From Zygnema cylindricum (Eukaryota; Streptophyta; Zygnematophyceae; Zygnematales; Zygnemataceae): a stretch of 64,000 nucleotides of DNA. This document shows positions 43,992 through 55,400 of this stretch, piece after piece. The notes beneath the pieces were generated by a model, which saw only the letters and a list, made by a program, of their open reading frames with translations, was not told the origin of the DNA and did no database searches. Within the stretch, counting starts at the first letter, position 1. Each line of letters starts with the position of its first letter. The DNA lies in contig JBBHKE010000240.1 of assembly GCA_037447655.1 (NCBI GenBank), positions 157,329 through 221,328 of the forward strand, in the 5' to 3' direction. A program made the position numbers and the translations under genes.

Positions 43992-44759
43992 GGCTACGGC
44001 CCCATGTACTTGTAATTTAGCGAACTTACTTTGTATTTTAGCGCAGATCCCGCGGACTCGGATTTCACGTGTCTCTATGTGTTTACTCAAAATTGTTACT
44101 TAAGTTTGTGACGATTGTATACGTCGACAATGCCTGTGACGGTTGTCATTGTGTACAATTTGTCTTCGCCGCACCGTATTTTTTTGAAACTTTTTGAAGC
44201 GTCGCATGACACATCGTAATTTTTGAAACAATTTGTCATGTCGCATGTCATTGCATGACATTGTAGACGCACAATTTTGTAGCCGTGGCTGAACGACATG
44301 CCTTTACGTAAACCCCTTTTGTCCGTCCACCATGACTTTGCAGATTTTTCACCTTCGCAAATTTTTCAACTTTGCGTGAAATGACACTGCAGTCTTGAGA
44401 CCCCTGCAAAAAAAAACCGTACAAGGTGCATGGGGACAATAGCAAACAACCCTGTACTTTTTTCATTCGTCAATTTTTTTTCACACGTGGGAATATGTTT
44501 TCCTATTTGTGTAAACAGTTATTTTTTGCTTAAAACACATTGCCGTTGTGGTTTATAATAAGTTTGAAGATGACGTGACAGTGGATCAAAAAAAACACAA
44601 GACGACAAATTTTTGTACATCCTTAGTTTGAGAATGACTCAAATTGTACTCTACAAAATTGCGATTTCTTCGTACGGTTTCAACCTAGGCAGTACGGCGC
44701 TAAGTTTGAAAATAAAATTACAGAAAAAAACTCGAACTTAGCCACATGGGGCCGTACCC
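43992..44759 (+). mobile_element. PIF/Harbinger-like non-autonomous element, copy 1
   Basis: A 768-bp element starts GGCTACGGCCCCATGT and ends with the near inverse ACATGGGGCCGTACCC. TTA flanks it at 43989-43991 and 44760-44762. Three-base TWA duplications are typical of PIF/Harbinger (Tourist-type) elements. The interior matches 62715-63492 throughout. No transposase is seen. Confidence 0.85.
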
Positions 44760-44799
44760 TTAAACGTTGAGTACAATGCTAGAATTGGACAGTAATGTT

Positions 44800-45600
44800 G
44801 GGTATCGAGGACCATTTGCCGATATTCGATATATATATCGAATTTCAGGTACCTGATAATCGATATATCGCTTCGATATATCGCAAAGCTAAATATCGCG
44901 ATTTATCGCCGATATATCGTATCGTCGATATATCGAGACTTTTTAAAACAAAAAATTATAACTAATTTTGCTACTGCTGCTATAGCTAATGGTGCTGTAG
45001 CTGGTAGTAAATATCTTGAAGCATTTTAGTGTCATTATCCTCTTCACCTCCCATGCTACCTCCCATCCCTTGGGAATCCATGGAGAAAACTTAAAGTGTA
45101 ACCTTTCTAAAATATTAGTCGCTGGAAATGGATAAGCCGTAATAGCTACCAATCTGCAGATTGGTAGATGCCTGCAAAAATGCCTGCAGATTGGTAGGTA
45201 TTCTGGCCTGGAAGCATGAAAAGAACAGTCTGCAAATTTTTTTTTTCAGATTATACTTTGACTTAATTAGTGCGACCTTTTCGTATGTGAAATCTGTACT
45301 TACTAAATAATTAATAATATAAATTACGAAATTATTACTTTTTTGTCGGTTACATTTTGTGGCGTCTAACTTTAAGTCACGGAACGAAAATCACGTCGTA
45401 CGTCGCGTATCAAACAATTTGTCTTCATCGCTAAAATAGCATATTATATAAAATATTAAATATAAAAAATATTATATATCGCGATATATATCGCGATAAT
45501 TTTTGTTGGTCTCGGTACGATATATCGAGAAGTTTGCTCAATCGATATTCGATATATCGAATATCGAAATTATCGCGATATGAAATTATCCAATGTTGGT
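44800..45600. repeat. Palindrome-rich block with CGATATATCG words
   Basis: Two clusters of CGATATATCG/ATCGCGAT words (about 44815-44940 and 45475-45590) flank about 540 bp. The clusters read largely as inverted versions of each other, so the block may be a foldback transposon. A perfect 22-bp palindrome with arm CTACCAATCTG lies at 45146-45167. A weaker relative is at 4905-5220. No protein family is recognised in the interior. Confidence 0.55.
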
Positions 45601-45639
45601 TTGAAAAGTTAGTTTCGTGCGTGCGTGTCGTTTGGTGCG

Positions 45640-46600
45640 TACACAATGTTTCGTGGGTACAGTACGCTACTCTAATGCTATCTTGATTTACTGTGGAGGC
45701 TCGAATTGATTTGCGAATTGGGGGAGTAATGGTACTAATTGTTTTGGGATGTATATAATTATTTGAGTGGCGGGAACAAAACGTAAGGAAAGGTACGGAA
45801 TATGTAAATGTATGGCGGATCGCGACGCGATCCGATTTGTAATATTTTGAAAATGTACGCCGCCGGTACGGATTAATTTAGATGAGGTGACGTCAATTCG
45901 TCAAGTGCATTATGTGACCACACGTTATGACCTCAAGAATGCCGAATAAGAGCTACGGACGGCAGCGCCGTCAGTTTGATGATCATTTTGGTGAGGGACG
46001 CGAAATCGCGTCCATCACATTATATTTAGTTTGGACGGTCAAGATTAATTTGACGAAATTCTTAAGGCTGTAGCGACGCCGTCAGTTTGGTCATTTTGGT
46101 GAGGGACGCGAAATCGCGTCCATCACATGATATATATTTTGGACGGTCCAGATTCGTTTGATGAAAATAGAAAGGTTTGTAAATATTTGCAACAATGTTT
46201 TGTCCTATGTGTATTAGGTATTAATGTAGATCTATTCATTTTGACACGTCACGAAGAATTCGGGTTACGTACGGCTGGCATGCCTCCGTACAGTTAGTAG
46301 AAAGCTGTAGTGTATATTTGTAGGACTTAGTCATTTTTAGACTTAGGAACTTTTTGGACAGAAACTGTTTCTGCTCCTTTTTGGTAATTTCATCTGAGAA
46401 TTGCTCTCAGTTGTATTGGCAGAATTATCTGAAATTTTGCATGTTTGTTCCTCTTTGTATTGGAAATATTGTGACAAATTTTCAGACCTATTGTGTGTCT
46501 TGTTTGCTTGGGAATTTATTTTGAAGCTGGTCAGATTTATCAGAGTTCTGGCAGGCTGTTTTTCTGCAACTTTGACTGGGTAATGCGGGAATTCTAGTTG
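45640..46600 (+). repeat. LTR-like fragment related to copia family 2, with CG hairpins
   Basis: 46260-46580 resembles 27530-27840 of the family 2 LTR (shared GTACGGCTGG.ATGCCTCCGTAC and TAGGACTTAG text). Upstream are the palindrome CGGATCGCGACGCGATCCG (45828-45846) and two tandem copies of a roughly 113-bp unit. Each unit contains the palindrome GGACGCGAAATCGCGTCC (45996-46013, 46109-46126). Boundaries and target duplications were not identified. Confidence 0.55.
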
Positions 46601-46913
46601 GTATATTTATATGAAAATTTATTGGAATACTTAGTGGCCTAGAAAATATCTGTTTGTGAAGTTTCAGAATGTTTTGGTAATTCTGTAGAATTATGAGTGG
46701 AATCAAAGTAGGCTGTTTTGGGGTAGTCTGTGGTGCTTCCGAGGGTAAATTCATGGTTGGAATTGCTTCAAACCAATACCCAATACCCAACACTATTGGA
46801 AAAAATACCTTCCTTGGGCATCTCATACGTAATCCATTTTTTTTACATCCTTCATACGTTTTTTGTACAATATTTCATACTGTATTTGTAGGACCACCAC
46901 CTCCCACCGAACT

Positions 46914-47217
46914 ATAGTTCAAAAGTAGGCGTTTTTATGGTAGGCCTTTGGTCTGCGCTTTTATCGTAAGTTGTGTTATGGGATTTTCATGTGATTTTCT
47001 TGGATCGCTACTTTGATCAGCGACCGTCCGATCGTCCGAATCTAACAATGTAAATAAAATGTTTGGTCCGAATGTTTTAATTGGTCCAATTTTTGGTCTG
47101 AATGTTTTAATTAGTCCGAATAGGTCCGAATACAATATAGGTCTTAAGGTCATATTGTATGTTTTGCATACAATAGGCATATTGTATGGGCCTACTTTTA
47201 CCTACTTTTGAACTATG
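46914..47217 (+). mobile_element. MITE-like element, TIR CATAGTTCAAAAGTAGG, copy 3
   Basis: About 303 bp, starting TATAGTTCAAAAGTAGG and ending CCTACTTTTGAACTATG. The interior matches 3620-3889 closely in the same orientation, with a short internal duplication of the GGTCCGAATGTTTTAATT unit. Confidence 0.75.
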
Positions 47218-48227
47218 CACCAAACCCGGAGCGAGATATCGGGCCCTCTAGCCTTTTGATATACATTGAATATCAATTTTTTCGCGATAAAAAGTTTGCA
47301 AATACACAACAGTAAAGTACAAAGCTTGTAAGAAACCTGGTATGTACTTTCGGAAGAGCGAAGACAGCGAACCACGATTCCGTTCCCAGGCTACAATTTC
47401 ATGTTTGGACGTCTAGGTGTCCATAGCTCTGTTCGACGAGTCCAGCACGACAATGCCACTACACCGCTACACCTATTTTACAACACCTATGCTATTTTAT
47501 AACACCTTTCAGCTGGTGGGCAAATTAGCTCCTTCCGCTCTTTCGTTTTTTCCTAATCGGAGTTGTCAATCTCGACTGTTTTCCTCTTTTCCTCTGTGGA
47601 CGTCTCTACCAACCTTTGTCGCCCAAATTGGCGCGCCATTAGCCAGCGATCAAGATTTTCACACTTACTGCAATTTTTCCGTCAACCTAAGGTCGTACTG
47701 TGGGGAATTGATTTTTAGCCAGCGGCCTTTGAAGGGGTTTGGCCATCACTTCCTCCTACAGTTTTCTCACCTTCTCTCCGAGTATCCGGCACCACATCTG
47801 GCGTGCAGGTACTCTAAAAAAAAGTATTTTCCACAACCTTTCTATACGTGGAAATACCACTTGCATCTGTTCTTTTGATTTTTACTAATCGGCTCTGTCG
47901 CTTGTGGCCGATTTCCTACACGTAGCAAGAACAATTTGGCCGGCGACCTCTTACACCCTACTTCCTTAGATTTCTTCTAGGGTTTGCTGAGCTTTTTTCT
48001 GTGTATCTGCGGCCAAATTTGACGTGCTGATATCCTTTTAAACTTATTTGCAAAGCAATCTGATGCAAGTTTTTTCGATTCATTTTCTTTTGTTCCCTAA
48101 GGGGCTTTCTTTTTTCACTTTTCTTTTTGTTACTCGGATCCACCAAGGGGAGCTTTCCGAGAAAATTGTGCACTACCACCAAGCGAGCAACAGCAAAAGC
48201 GCTCGCCATCCACTGGCGCTCGGTCTT

Positions 48228-51200
48228 ATGGCCCCTCATAAGCGGCGTGCGTCACGCTCCCCGTCGCCGTCTACTTCGGATCGCGCTCGGCCACGTTTGA
48301 TCACCGCAGATGAGACCCTTAATCCTTTGCTGTCCACCTCCCAAAGCACCACTCTCCCCCTCCCCACTGTAGAATTACCCCATCCACGGTTCCCTCCATC
48401 ATTCCCAACCCTTGCACAGACCCATGTGGGGTTGAACATCCCCCTGATATCACGCCAACAATACCTTCTACAACCCCTATTTCATTCCCACCTTTAAGCA
48501 ATGAGCCCCCCCCTTCTATTGTTGCATCTTACGGTCCACCCCATTTTCAGGAGCATTCTCCACCTTTGCATCCCATCCCTCTTTCTGAACCACCTTTTTT
48601 GCCTCAACCATCAAGTATTGGTCCAACTAGGGTGCCTTGTCCTCAGTGTTGAAAGCTATATGTGGCGGGGGGCGGTTTGTCGAGGCATTTGAAGTCATGT
48701 CCTTTTACTCCTAAAGGCACCCCGACCGCCGAAAAGGGCCATGATTCTTTTTTCTACGGACTCAAGGGAGTCCAGGCTACACAGGGGTGCAGTCAAATTG
48801 TCAGTTTGCCTTCTTGGGCAGCAGTGGTTGTGGCTTAAAGTGGGTTAGTTAAATACTATCTAGAGGCTTCCTGTATTCTGTGGTCCAATGGAGGACACAG
48901 AATTGCACCAAGCAATCTTCGTGATTCTGTCCAAACGGCTCTTTGACTTCCTTTAACATTATTGGCTGAGGACATCGCCAACGACGCGGCATGACACTTA
49001 CTCCTCCTATTTTCTCTTTGGGTTTTGGTTTTGCCAACAAGGGGGGGTGCAAGCTTGGCTCGTGAGACCAAGGCTTGTTACCAATGATATTTGAGGGGGG
49101 ATTTGGAGTCATTCCTACAAGAGCACACGGATCGTGTCATAGGTCTTTCCGTGTCCCCTCCTAAGCGTCATGCCCCACTTCCAAGCTCCACAGCGAGATT
49201 ACATCGGGCGGTCCACCTTGGTCGTTCTGGAGAGTTTTCTAGAGCTGCTCGTGCGCTTCGACCCTTCACCCCGTCTCCGTCTTCAGAGGAAACAGTTGAA
49301 GCTTTGCGTTTGCTCCATCCATCGCCCGTGACGAGATCATTCTTTTCATCGAGGTGTATGATCCACTCGAGTCTTTCGACTTAGAGCGAGATGCATTTAC
49401 AAAAGCATTGGTTCGGTCTCCTCATCTTTCGGCGGGGGGCCTATCTGGCATGGTTTATGAACTCCTACGAGATGTATTTCCTCTTTAGACCCCCTCTCAA
49501 GGTTTTGACCTTCTCTTTAAATTGTCTTCTGGGGTGGCTCGGGGGGACGTCCCTCACCATGTTATACCACTTCTCTCTACGGCACGTGTCGTAGCTGTTT
49601 CCAAACCAGCTGGCGGCATTCGACCTATTGCTATTGGAGAAGTTTTGTACCGATTAGTGGCTCGCGCAATGTGTATTCAACTTCAAAGGGCCTTCTATTA
49701 CCACTTTACACCGCACCAGTTTGGAGTCGCTACCGAGGGGGGTTGTGAGGCTATTGTTCATGGCCTTCCGGCTCTTCTAGACCTCCATCTGGATTGGGTG
49801 GTCCTTCAAGTGGATGTTGCCAACGCATTTAACACAATTAGCCGTAATGCTATCTTTTGAGAATTAAGGCATGCTCCATCGCCGATTAACCAGATTTTCC
49901 CTTTTGTGCGTGCCTTTTATTCTCGTCCAAGCCCCATCATCTTTCCTCTTGGCGGTCCCTTTGGTGATGTTCCCACTTTAGAATCCGCGACTGGCACTCG
50001 CCAGGGTGATCCTTTAGGGGCACCCCTCTTTGCGTTTGCTCACCTTCAGGCATTGCGAGACTCTGCTGCTGCTTTTCCAGGTTGTTTATTCCCTTCGATT
50101 GTGGATGATATGCATATTGTCGGGCCCCGAGGCCAAGTTTTGTTTGCCTTCACCCATTTTGCAGAGCAACTTTGTAAGATCGGTTTATCACTTAAGCCGT
50201 CTAAATGTGTAGCATTGTGCCCCCAAGGCTTACCTTCCGAATACCCCGTCCCTATGGGTTTTCCAATTGCGTCTTCAATAGAGGGAGTTAAAGCTTTAAG
50301 ATCCCCTTTTGGAGCCCCATCGTTTGTGAACTTGGTTGTTGGTGATGCTTTACTAGAGGACCTTTCGCACTTGGATGATCTTCCTAAGCTCTTTGACTCC
50401 CAAGTGGCTTTCGCAATCCTCACTCGTTGTTTCGCTCAACGTCCTCTTTATCTTGCCCGAACTGTCCCACCAATGCCCTCATTTTTGTCTTCTCTTAAGG
50501 ACTTCGACGACAAACTTTTTAGCGTACTCCACCACCTCGTTGGGCATGGGATTTTTGATCAGCCAGAGGGCTCGTTTGCCCGCCAACAAGCAATTCTCCA
50601 TATTTCAAATGGTGGCTTAGGTTTGATTCTCGTGTCTAGAGTTGCTCTGGCGCCATATTTGGGTAGTTGGGCTTTGGTGGCACCTACCATCACCTCTCGA
50701 TTTATCGTCGATGACGTTCCAATCCTGGCACAGGTTGTTCCTAAGGTGGGGTAAAACCTTTTTCCTTTTCATGAGACTCTTCTCTCTGCGCGTGCACTCC
50801 TCCCACTTGATGCACGAAATCAGGTTCCACCATTTCCAACTCTTATTTCCGACAACAACTTTCATCTTCAACAACGTGTAATTGAGCAATTGGCAACCGT
50901 TGAATTCCATAACCTTGTAAATGCGCTACCTTCTGCTCAATCGCGTGCTCGCCAACGTTTGTGTTCTAGGATTGGGGCTGGTGCGTGGTTGCAAGCCACA
51001 CCGATTTTTTCAACTATTCGTCTGATGTCTGACTAGTTCACATGTGCCGTACGTCTTCGATTGGGTTTGCCTCACCTTGCGCTTCTTGGGCAACCCCATT
51101 GTGTTTATAACCAACCTATTGACCCGGACGGGATTCATCTACTCCGTTGCTCTAGGGGCGGTGAAGGTACTGTTGCGCATGATTTGGTTCGCGACTCAAT

Positions 51201-51750
51201 TGTTGCAATGGGCACCGACGTAGGCTACACCAGGAGGCGCGAAGTTTCTCATGTACTACCTCCTTGCTCCCAGTCTAATGGCCTTCGAAGTCCTCGGGTG
51301 GACTTGGTTTTCCTCCATGGGGCTGGGAGGACTTTGGGTGATGTGGTTCTAACGGATCCGACTGGGACCCACGTTTCTTCTCGCGCGGCGGTTCATACGG
51401 GCGTGGCGGCTCGGGACGGAGCAACTTCTAAGGAAAGAGATTACGCTCACCGAGACCCGGCGGACCAATTTGTGCCATTTGCCGCATAAATTTTCGGTAC
51501 TTTGGACAAGTCTTTTGATGATTTCCTCCGCAACTGTGCGAAGAAGACATTTGAGTCTCGAGGTCGGGGGAGCCCTCCCTCGAGCCTTCTTGTTTCGTTT
51601 TACCGTCAACGAGTATCAGTAGCTCTTCAACGAGCGCAAGCTGCGGCCCTTTTGCGGCGGAGCACGGTTGCGGATGACAGGCGGGGCCTCCCAGATCTTC
51701 CACCAAGGGATCCAATCCACATCCATGATCTTCGAGGGTGTGGAGTTTAG
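48228..51750 (+). pseudogene. ORF of RLE-class non-LTR element: zinc finger, RT, endonuclease
   Basis: The ATG at 48228 opens a basic Arg/Ser/Pro-rich N-terminus. Frame changes follow. A C-x2-C-x12-H-x4-C finger (CPQC to HLKSC, 48638-48700) has a TGA inside it. A pre-RT helical segment (GEFSRAARALRPFTPSPSSE) is near 49220. RT includes KPAGGIRPIAIGEVLYRL, LQVDVANAFN (motif A), TGTRQGDPLGAPLF (motif B) and the catalytic IVDDMHIVG, to about 50130. Downstream are HLLRCSRGG (Cys/His segment) and an endonuclease-like block with VDLVFLHG, GDVVLTDPTG and KERDYAHRDPADQFVPF. Stops from RT on, in one frame: TGA 49858, TAA 50752, TAG 51034, TAA 51487; the last codon is followed by TAG at 51748. An earlier TAG lies near 49484. 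Assignment to the RLE class is from motif order, not from a search. Confidence 0.75.
48745..48907 (+). repeat. Copia LTR 3'-end fragment inside the non-LTR element
   Basis: GATTCTTTTTTCTACGGACT and ACACAGGGGTGCAGTC match the U5 part of the copia LTRs (compare 26330-26370 and 9170-9220). It ends ATGGAGGACACAGAATTGCA, the same 20-base layout as the other LTR ends. No upstream LTR part is present. Confidence 0.75.
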
Positions 51751-51994
51751 TTTGTTAGGGTTGTGTAGTTTTACCCTTTGTATTGTGTCATCTTTTGTAA
51801 ACTTGCTTGGTTTTGGCAGTTATTCTAATTAGATTTGGTGTCTTCACATGTTTTCTCTACCTTTGTTTCCTTTGGCTATTTTTTAGCATTAAGCGTTTAT
51901 TTCACTTTTTTGAACCCTTTTGTACCTTGATGGATTTTTCCATCGCTCTTTTTGAAATAAAGTGATATATACAATGCTACAGCTACAGGTAAGG

Positions 51995-52310
51995 TTCGTA
52001 ACGTACGCCCAGGGCACTACGGTACGGTGATACCGGTACAGGTACAGACGTATAGTACTGTACAATACACCGTGTGTCGCCATTAGTGCTGATTTTTTTT
52101 TTGTCACTTGAAACATGTTCCGTGCACACATGTGCAATTTTCGATTGGATATCGCCAATCGGAAGGTTAAAATGGACCTGTTCAGTCGAAACCGTCGGAT
52201 TAACTATCCGGTCCGTGTGCATTAAAAGATGTTTTTGCAAAAAAAACAGTAAAACTAACAGCGATACACGGTGTACTGTGCCGTATACGGTGTTGTATCT
52301 CGCCAAACCC
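51995..52310. repeat. Foldback/inverted-repeat element upstream of the transporter gene
   Basis: The left arm has CTGTACAATACACCGTGTGT around 52054-52080. The right arm, around 52258-52290, has GCGATACACGGTGTACTGTG, its imperfect inverse, with flanking ATTAGT/ACTAAC also inverted. The element is rich in GTAC. It lies about 160-470 bp before the start codon of the transporter, so it could contribute promoter sequence. Confidence 0.6.
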
Positions 52311-52468
52311 ATGGCATACAGCTGTTAGGTTGTCATATGTATCGAACGTCTTCGTGGCTCACGGAATCGGGCCTGTTGGAGGTCATCGCTATGGCCATCT
52401 GTTTGACGGTTTAATGCGGTGCTTTGCCTTTTGCAGCTTCACTTCACCTTGAATTCCCCTCGTCCGTT

Positions 52469-55400
52469 ATGGGGCTCAGTCTGGACGGGGCGTCGCAGGT
52501 AGACGAGAGGCAACGGAACGGAGGACACGGAGACACTGCAGTGCTGAATGACTTCGGGTGAGCCAGTTTTGGGTTTTGTGTTATGGAGACTTATTTGTTA
52601 GACACGTGGATGCCTTATTGGTTTGCTTAAAAAAGGTCCTTAAATAAGGGGAAACGAGAGTTTGCGCATCTGTTTTTTCTTCGTTTCAAGTGTGTTTTGC
52701 GTAAATTTGTTGTCTTTATTATTATAAAAGACAGCAGTTTTACAGGAGTTTGGCCATCTGGCTGTAAGGTTTGCTGGTTCATCTCAATATCCAGTTTGAC
52801 CTGGAAAAATGGCTCCATAAGGCACAGTATAGAGAGGATGATTGTCCTCTGCTTTGGGTACCAGTGTGAATGAAATCATGTGTCACCTTTTCATTTTTTT
52901 TATGAACAGACAAAAAACGTCGTGAGAGAACGCCACCTAAATAAGCTTAAAGTCCTATATTATTCGCTATAAACTGGGTAGACTAAATGAAGCCAAAAGC
53001 CATGCAAATGAAAAATAGCAGGAAACTTCATTCGCAAGTTTTTAAACAGTTTTCAACTATATTTGAAAACTTTTGCACAATGATTCCATTTTTAACACTT
53101 TTGGAAAGGATTGTGTGAAAATGCCACATCGACATTTACTTCATAAAAAGCTGGAAAAGCCGCTTTTTTTTTGTTGCTTTTCGTTCCTTAAAAAGTATGC
53201 TACAAAACCCGAAAAAGAACCCTGTTTACCTATTCTGGATCGTATATACTGAATACGAAATAGTATACACCCATTTGTAACCCATTTAATAAGTAATGCT
53301 GAAAGTGGAGCAACAGAACCAAATCTAGGTAAAAACTTTGTAACAGCTAAGCAAAAAGATGTGACCCTGGTTGTTGTCACAAATAGAGTTTTAATTGACT
53401 TGGCATATATCTGTCAAGACCATGTCAAGTTCAGCAGTTTCCTTTGTGGTGACGGACCACGGTGAACCACAGTGATGTATTAAAATTTATTTTACAGATT
53501 ATTGGTATTCTTTTAAGCCAGGTGTCTTGATTACTTTTTCTGTTTGTCATACATATTTGTTTCCGTTTGTTCTGATATTCCGTATGCGGAAGAATACAGG
53601 ATACTGATGTTGGGTTTATTAAACAATTATATAATCATTTTGATGATAATGAGGTATTGCAAACAACTGTTCGTATGGATGTAGGTTGTGATAGGTTGAC
53701 ATACTGACGTTTGTACGGCTGTCAATGCTTGTCAATCCTTGCTTGTCTGCTTGCTTGTTTTTTTTTGTTTCTTTCCTTTTTTTAAGTTGTTGGTCCGATT
53801 GGTGATGCTTACCGTGGCATGGCATTGACTTACATGAGGTTTCTGGAATCCAGAGTCATGCGGATCTTGTCTCATGTGACCCCTTACGGTTTGCTTCGAA
53901 AAGTAGAAAACTACTCTCTTGGTCATTATGGTTTGCCTCTAAAGATAGAAATCTACTTTCCTGGTCATATGGTTTGCCTCTAAAGATAGAAAACTACTTG
54001 CTTGGTCATTATGTTTCTAGCGATGTATAAGTACATATTATTTATAAAGATGCATTGTTTCATAATGATGTAATATACTTACACGAAACAAGTTGGCAAT
54101 CTGATTTTTGTTTCTTACTTAACTGTTGATATGTATGTATCGACGTTTGTTGACCGTGAAAGCATTGACATTTTATCACTTCACTTCTCATCATCGTGGT
54201 GACCCATACTAGTTTTCCCTATTGTAACTTTGAGTATGGCACAACATGTCCTATGGCCCCCATTCCTTTGCGAACACTAGTAGTTTCAAGTTAGCCGGCT
54301 CTTACTTTTCAGTCAAAACTTTTGTAGTTCGATGATATTTGCTGATGTCATTATTTTGTTCTTACAGTGTCAAAGTAGCATGTTTTCACGAATAAAGTGA
54401 TGAGATTCTGCAATGTGTCACACTTCAAGCGTAGTTGCATCCACGATATAGAGTACGTTTACCTGCTATACTGAGTCGTGCTAGTTCAGAAACCAGAGAA
54501 ACATAAAACACTGGCTAAAATGCAGTTTGGTGTAGCTTAGGTTTTTTAGATTATAACGTATTATGCATGTGAGTATGTGTCAGCTTGCCTATCAGCTCCT
54601 CACATAAGTTAGTGTGGGCCATGTCATTCTTGTGCCCATGCTAATTTTTAACCCACACTTGTTGTCATTGACGATGTACTGATGGCAATGACTCGTCTCC
54701 TTGTAAGTCGGTGTTACTTCATGAATGTGGCAAATGTTTGAGTACCTATAAATGACAACCAGGGTTGTATTTCAAGTTTTTCTTTGTGTCTTTGTATGCA
54801 AGTGGGATTATCATGAAGTTTTTAGTTTGTAGTGCGTGATTTTTTTTTGCGGAGAGAGCAACAGAACTAAAGCTTGATGAATTGGAAGTAATCATGATCA
54901 GAAGCAACCGTGGCCAACTGGGAATTGCTCTTCTGTAAGCATTCATTATTGAGTAATTATTGCTCACTTTAGCTAACATCGAAGGTCAAGTTCCCTTTTC
55001 AGTCTCAGTTTTAGGATCTGATGACCTGTTGCTAATTTATCCGAATGATGCATGCTTGTGCAGTGGAGGTCTTGCAGACAGGAGCGTCCATGGAGAAGAG
55101 GAGGCACCTTGGCAACTAGATTATGAGAGATCCGATCCGGACCCTTACCCTTTGAGTGGACATCCATCGCAGCATTTGAGAGGTCCCTCCAGGATTTTAA
55201 GAGATATAAAAGAATGGATAATCAAGTTGCAGGCACAGAAATATTTGACATTCTACAGGCTTCATTTTACGTACATACTTGTGATTGTGAACATAGGAAC
55301 TTTTATTATCTGGCTTTCTCCGAAGCGTAGACGCAATGGGAAAAACATTGCGTACATAGATGCCTTATTCAACGCTGCATCAGCAGGCTGTGTGGTGGGC

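Larger units (their letters stand above)
47300..51985 (+). mobile_element. Non-LTR retrotransposon with restriction-like endonuclease, degenerate
   Basis: The unit comprises a C/T-rich leader (about 47300-48227), a single broken ORF (48228-51750) and a 3' tail containing AATAAAG (51956-51962). The tail ends without poly(A), in GATATATAC. The ORF order (zinc finger, RT, downstream Cys/His motif, PD-(D/E)XK-like nuclease) is that of the early-branching R2/NeSL/Utopia-type elements. The 5' boundary is uncertain. A piece of copia LTR (48745-48907) interrupts the ORF. Confidence 0.75.

Noticed and set aside
44096-44299. Minus-strand ORF conserved with 62819-63034 (about 70 codons)
   Set aside because: Both are inside copies of the same 770-bp element. 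Amino-acid changes are about as frequent as expected from the nucleotide differences, with no sign of selection for a protein.
44943-45152. Possible hAT transposase C-terminus on the minus strand
   Set aside because: A short stretch (AYPFPATNILERL) is vaguely reminiscent, but the conserved dimerisation motif is not there and the frame is short.
46693-46917. ORF of 74 codons beside the LTR-like fragment
   Set aside because: Overlaps an opposite-strand ORF of similar length and shows no family features.
54960-55063. Extension of the large transporter exon to the left
   Set aside because: The open frame lacks an ATG before the acceptor CAG at 55061-55063. The exon at 52469-52557 fits in phase and supplies the start.
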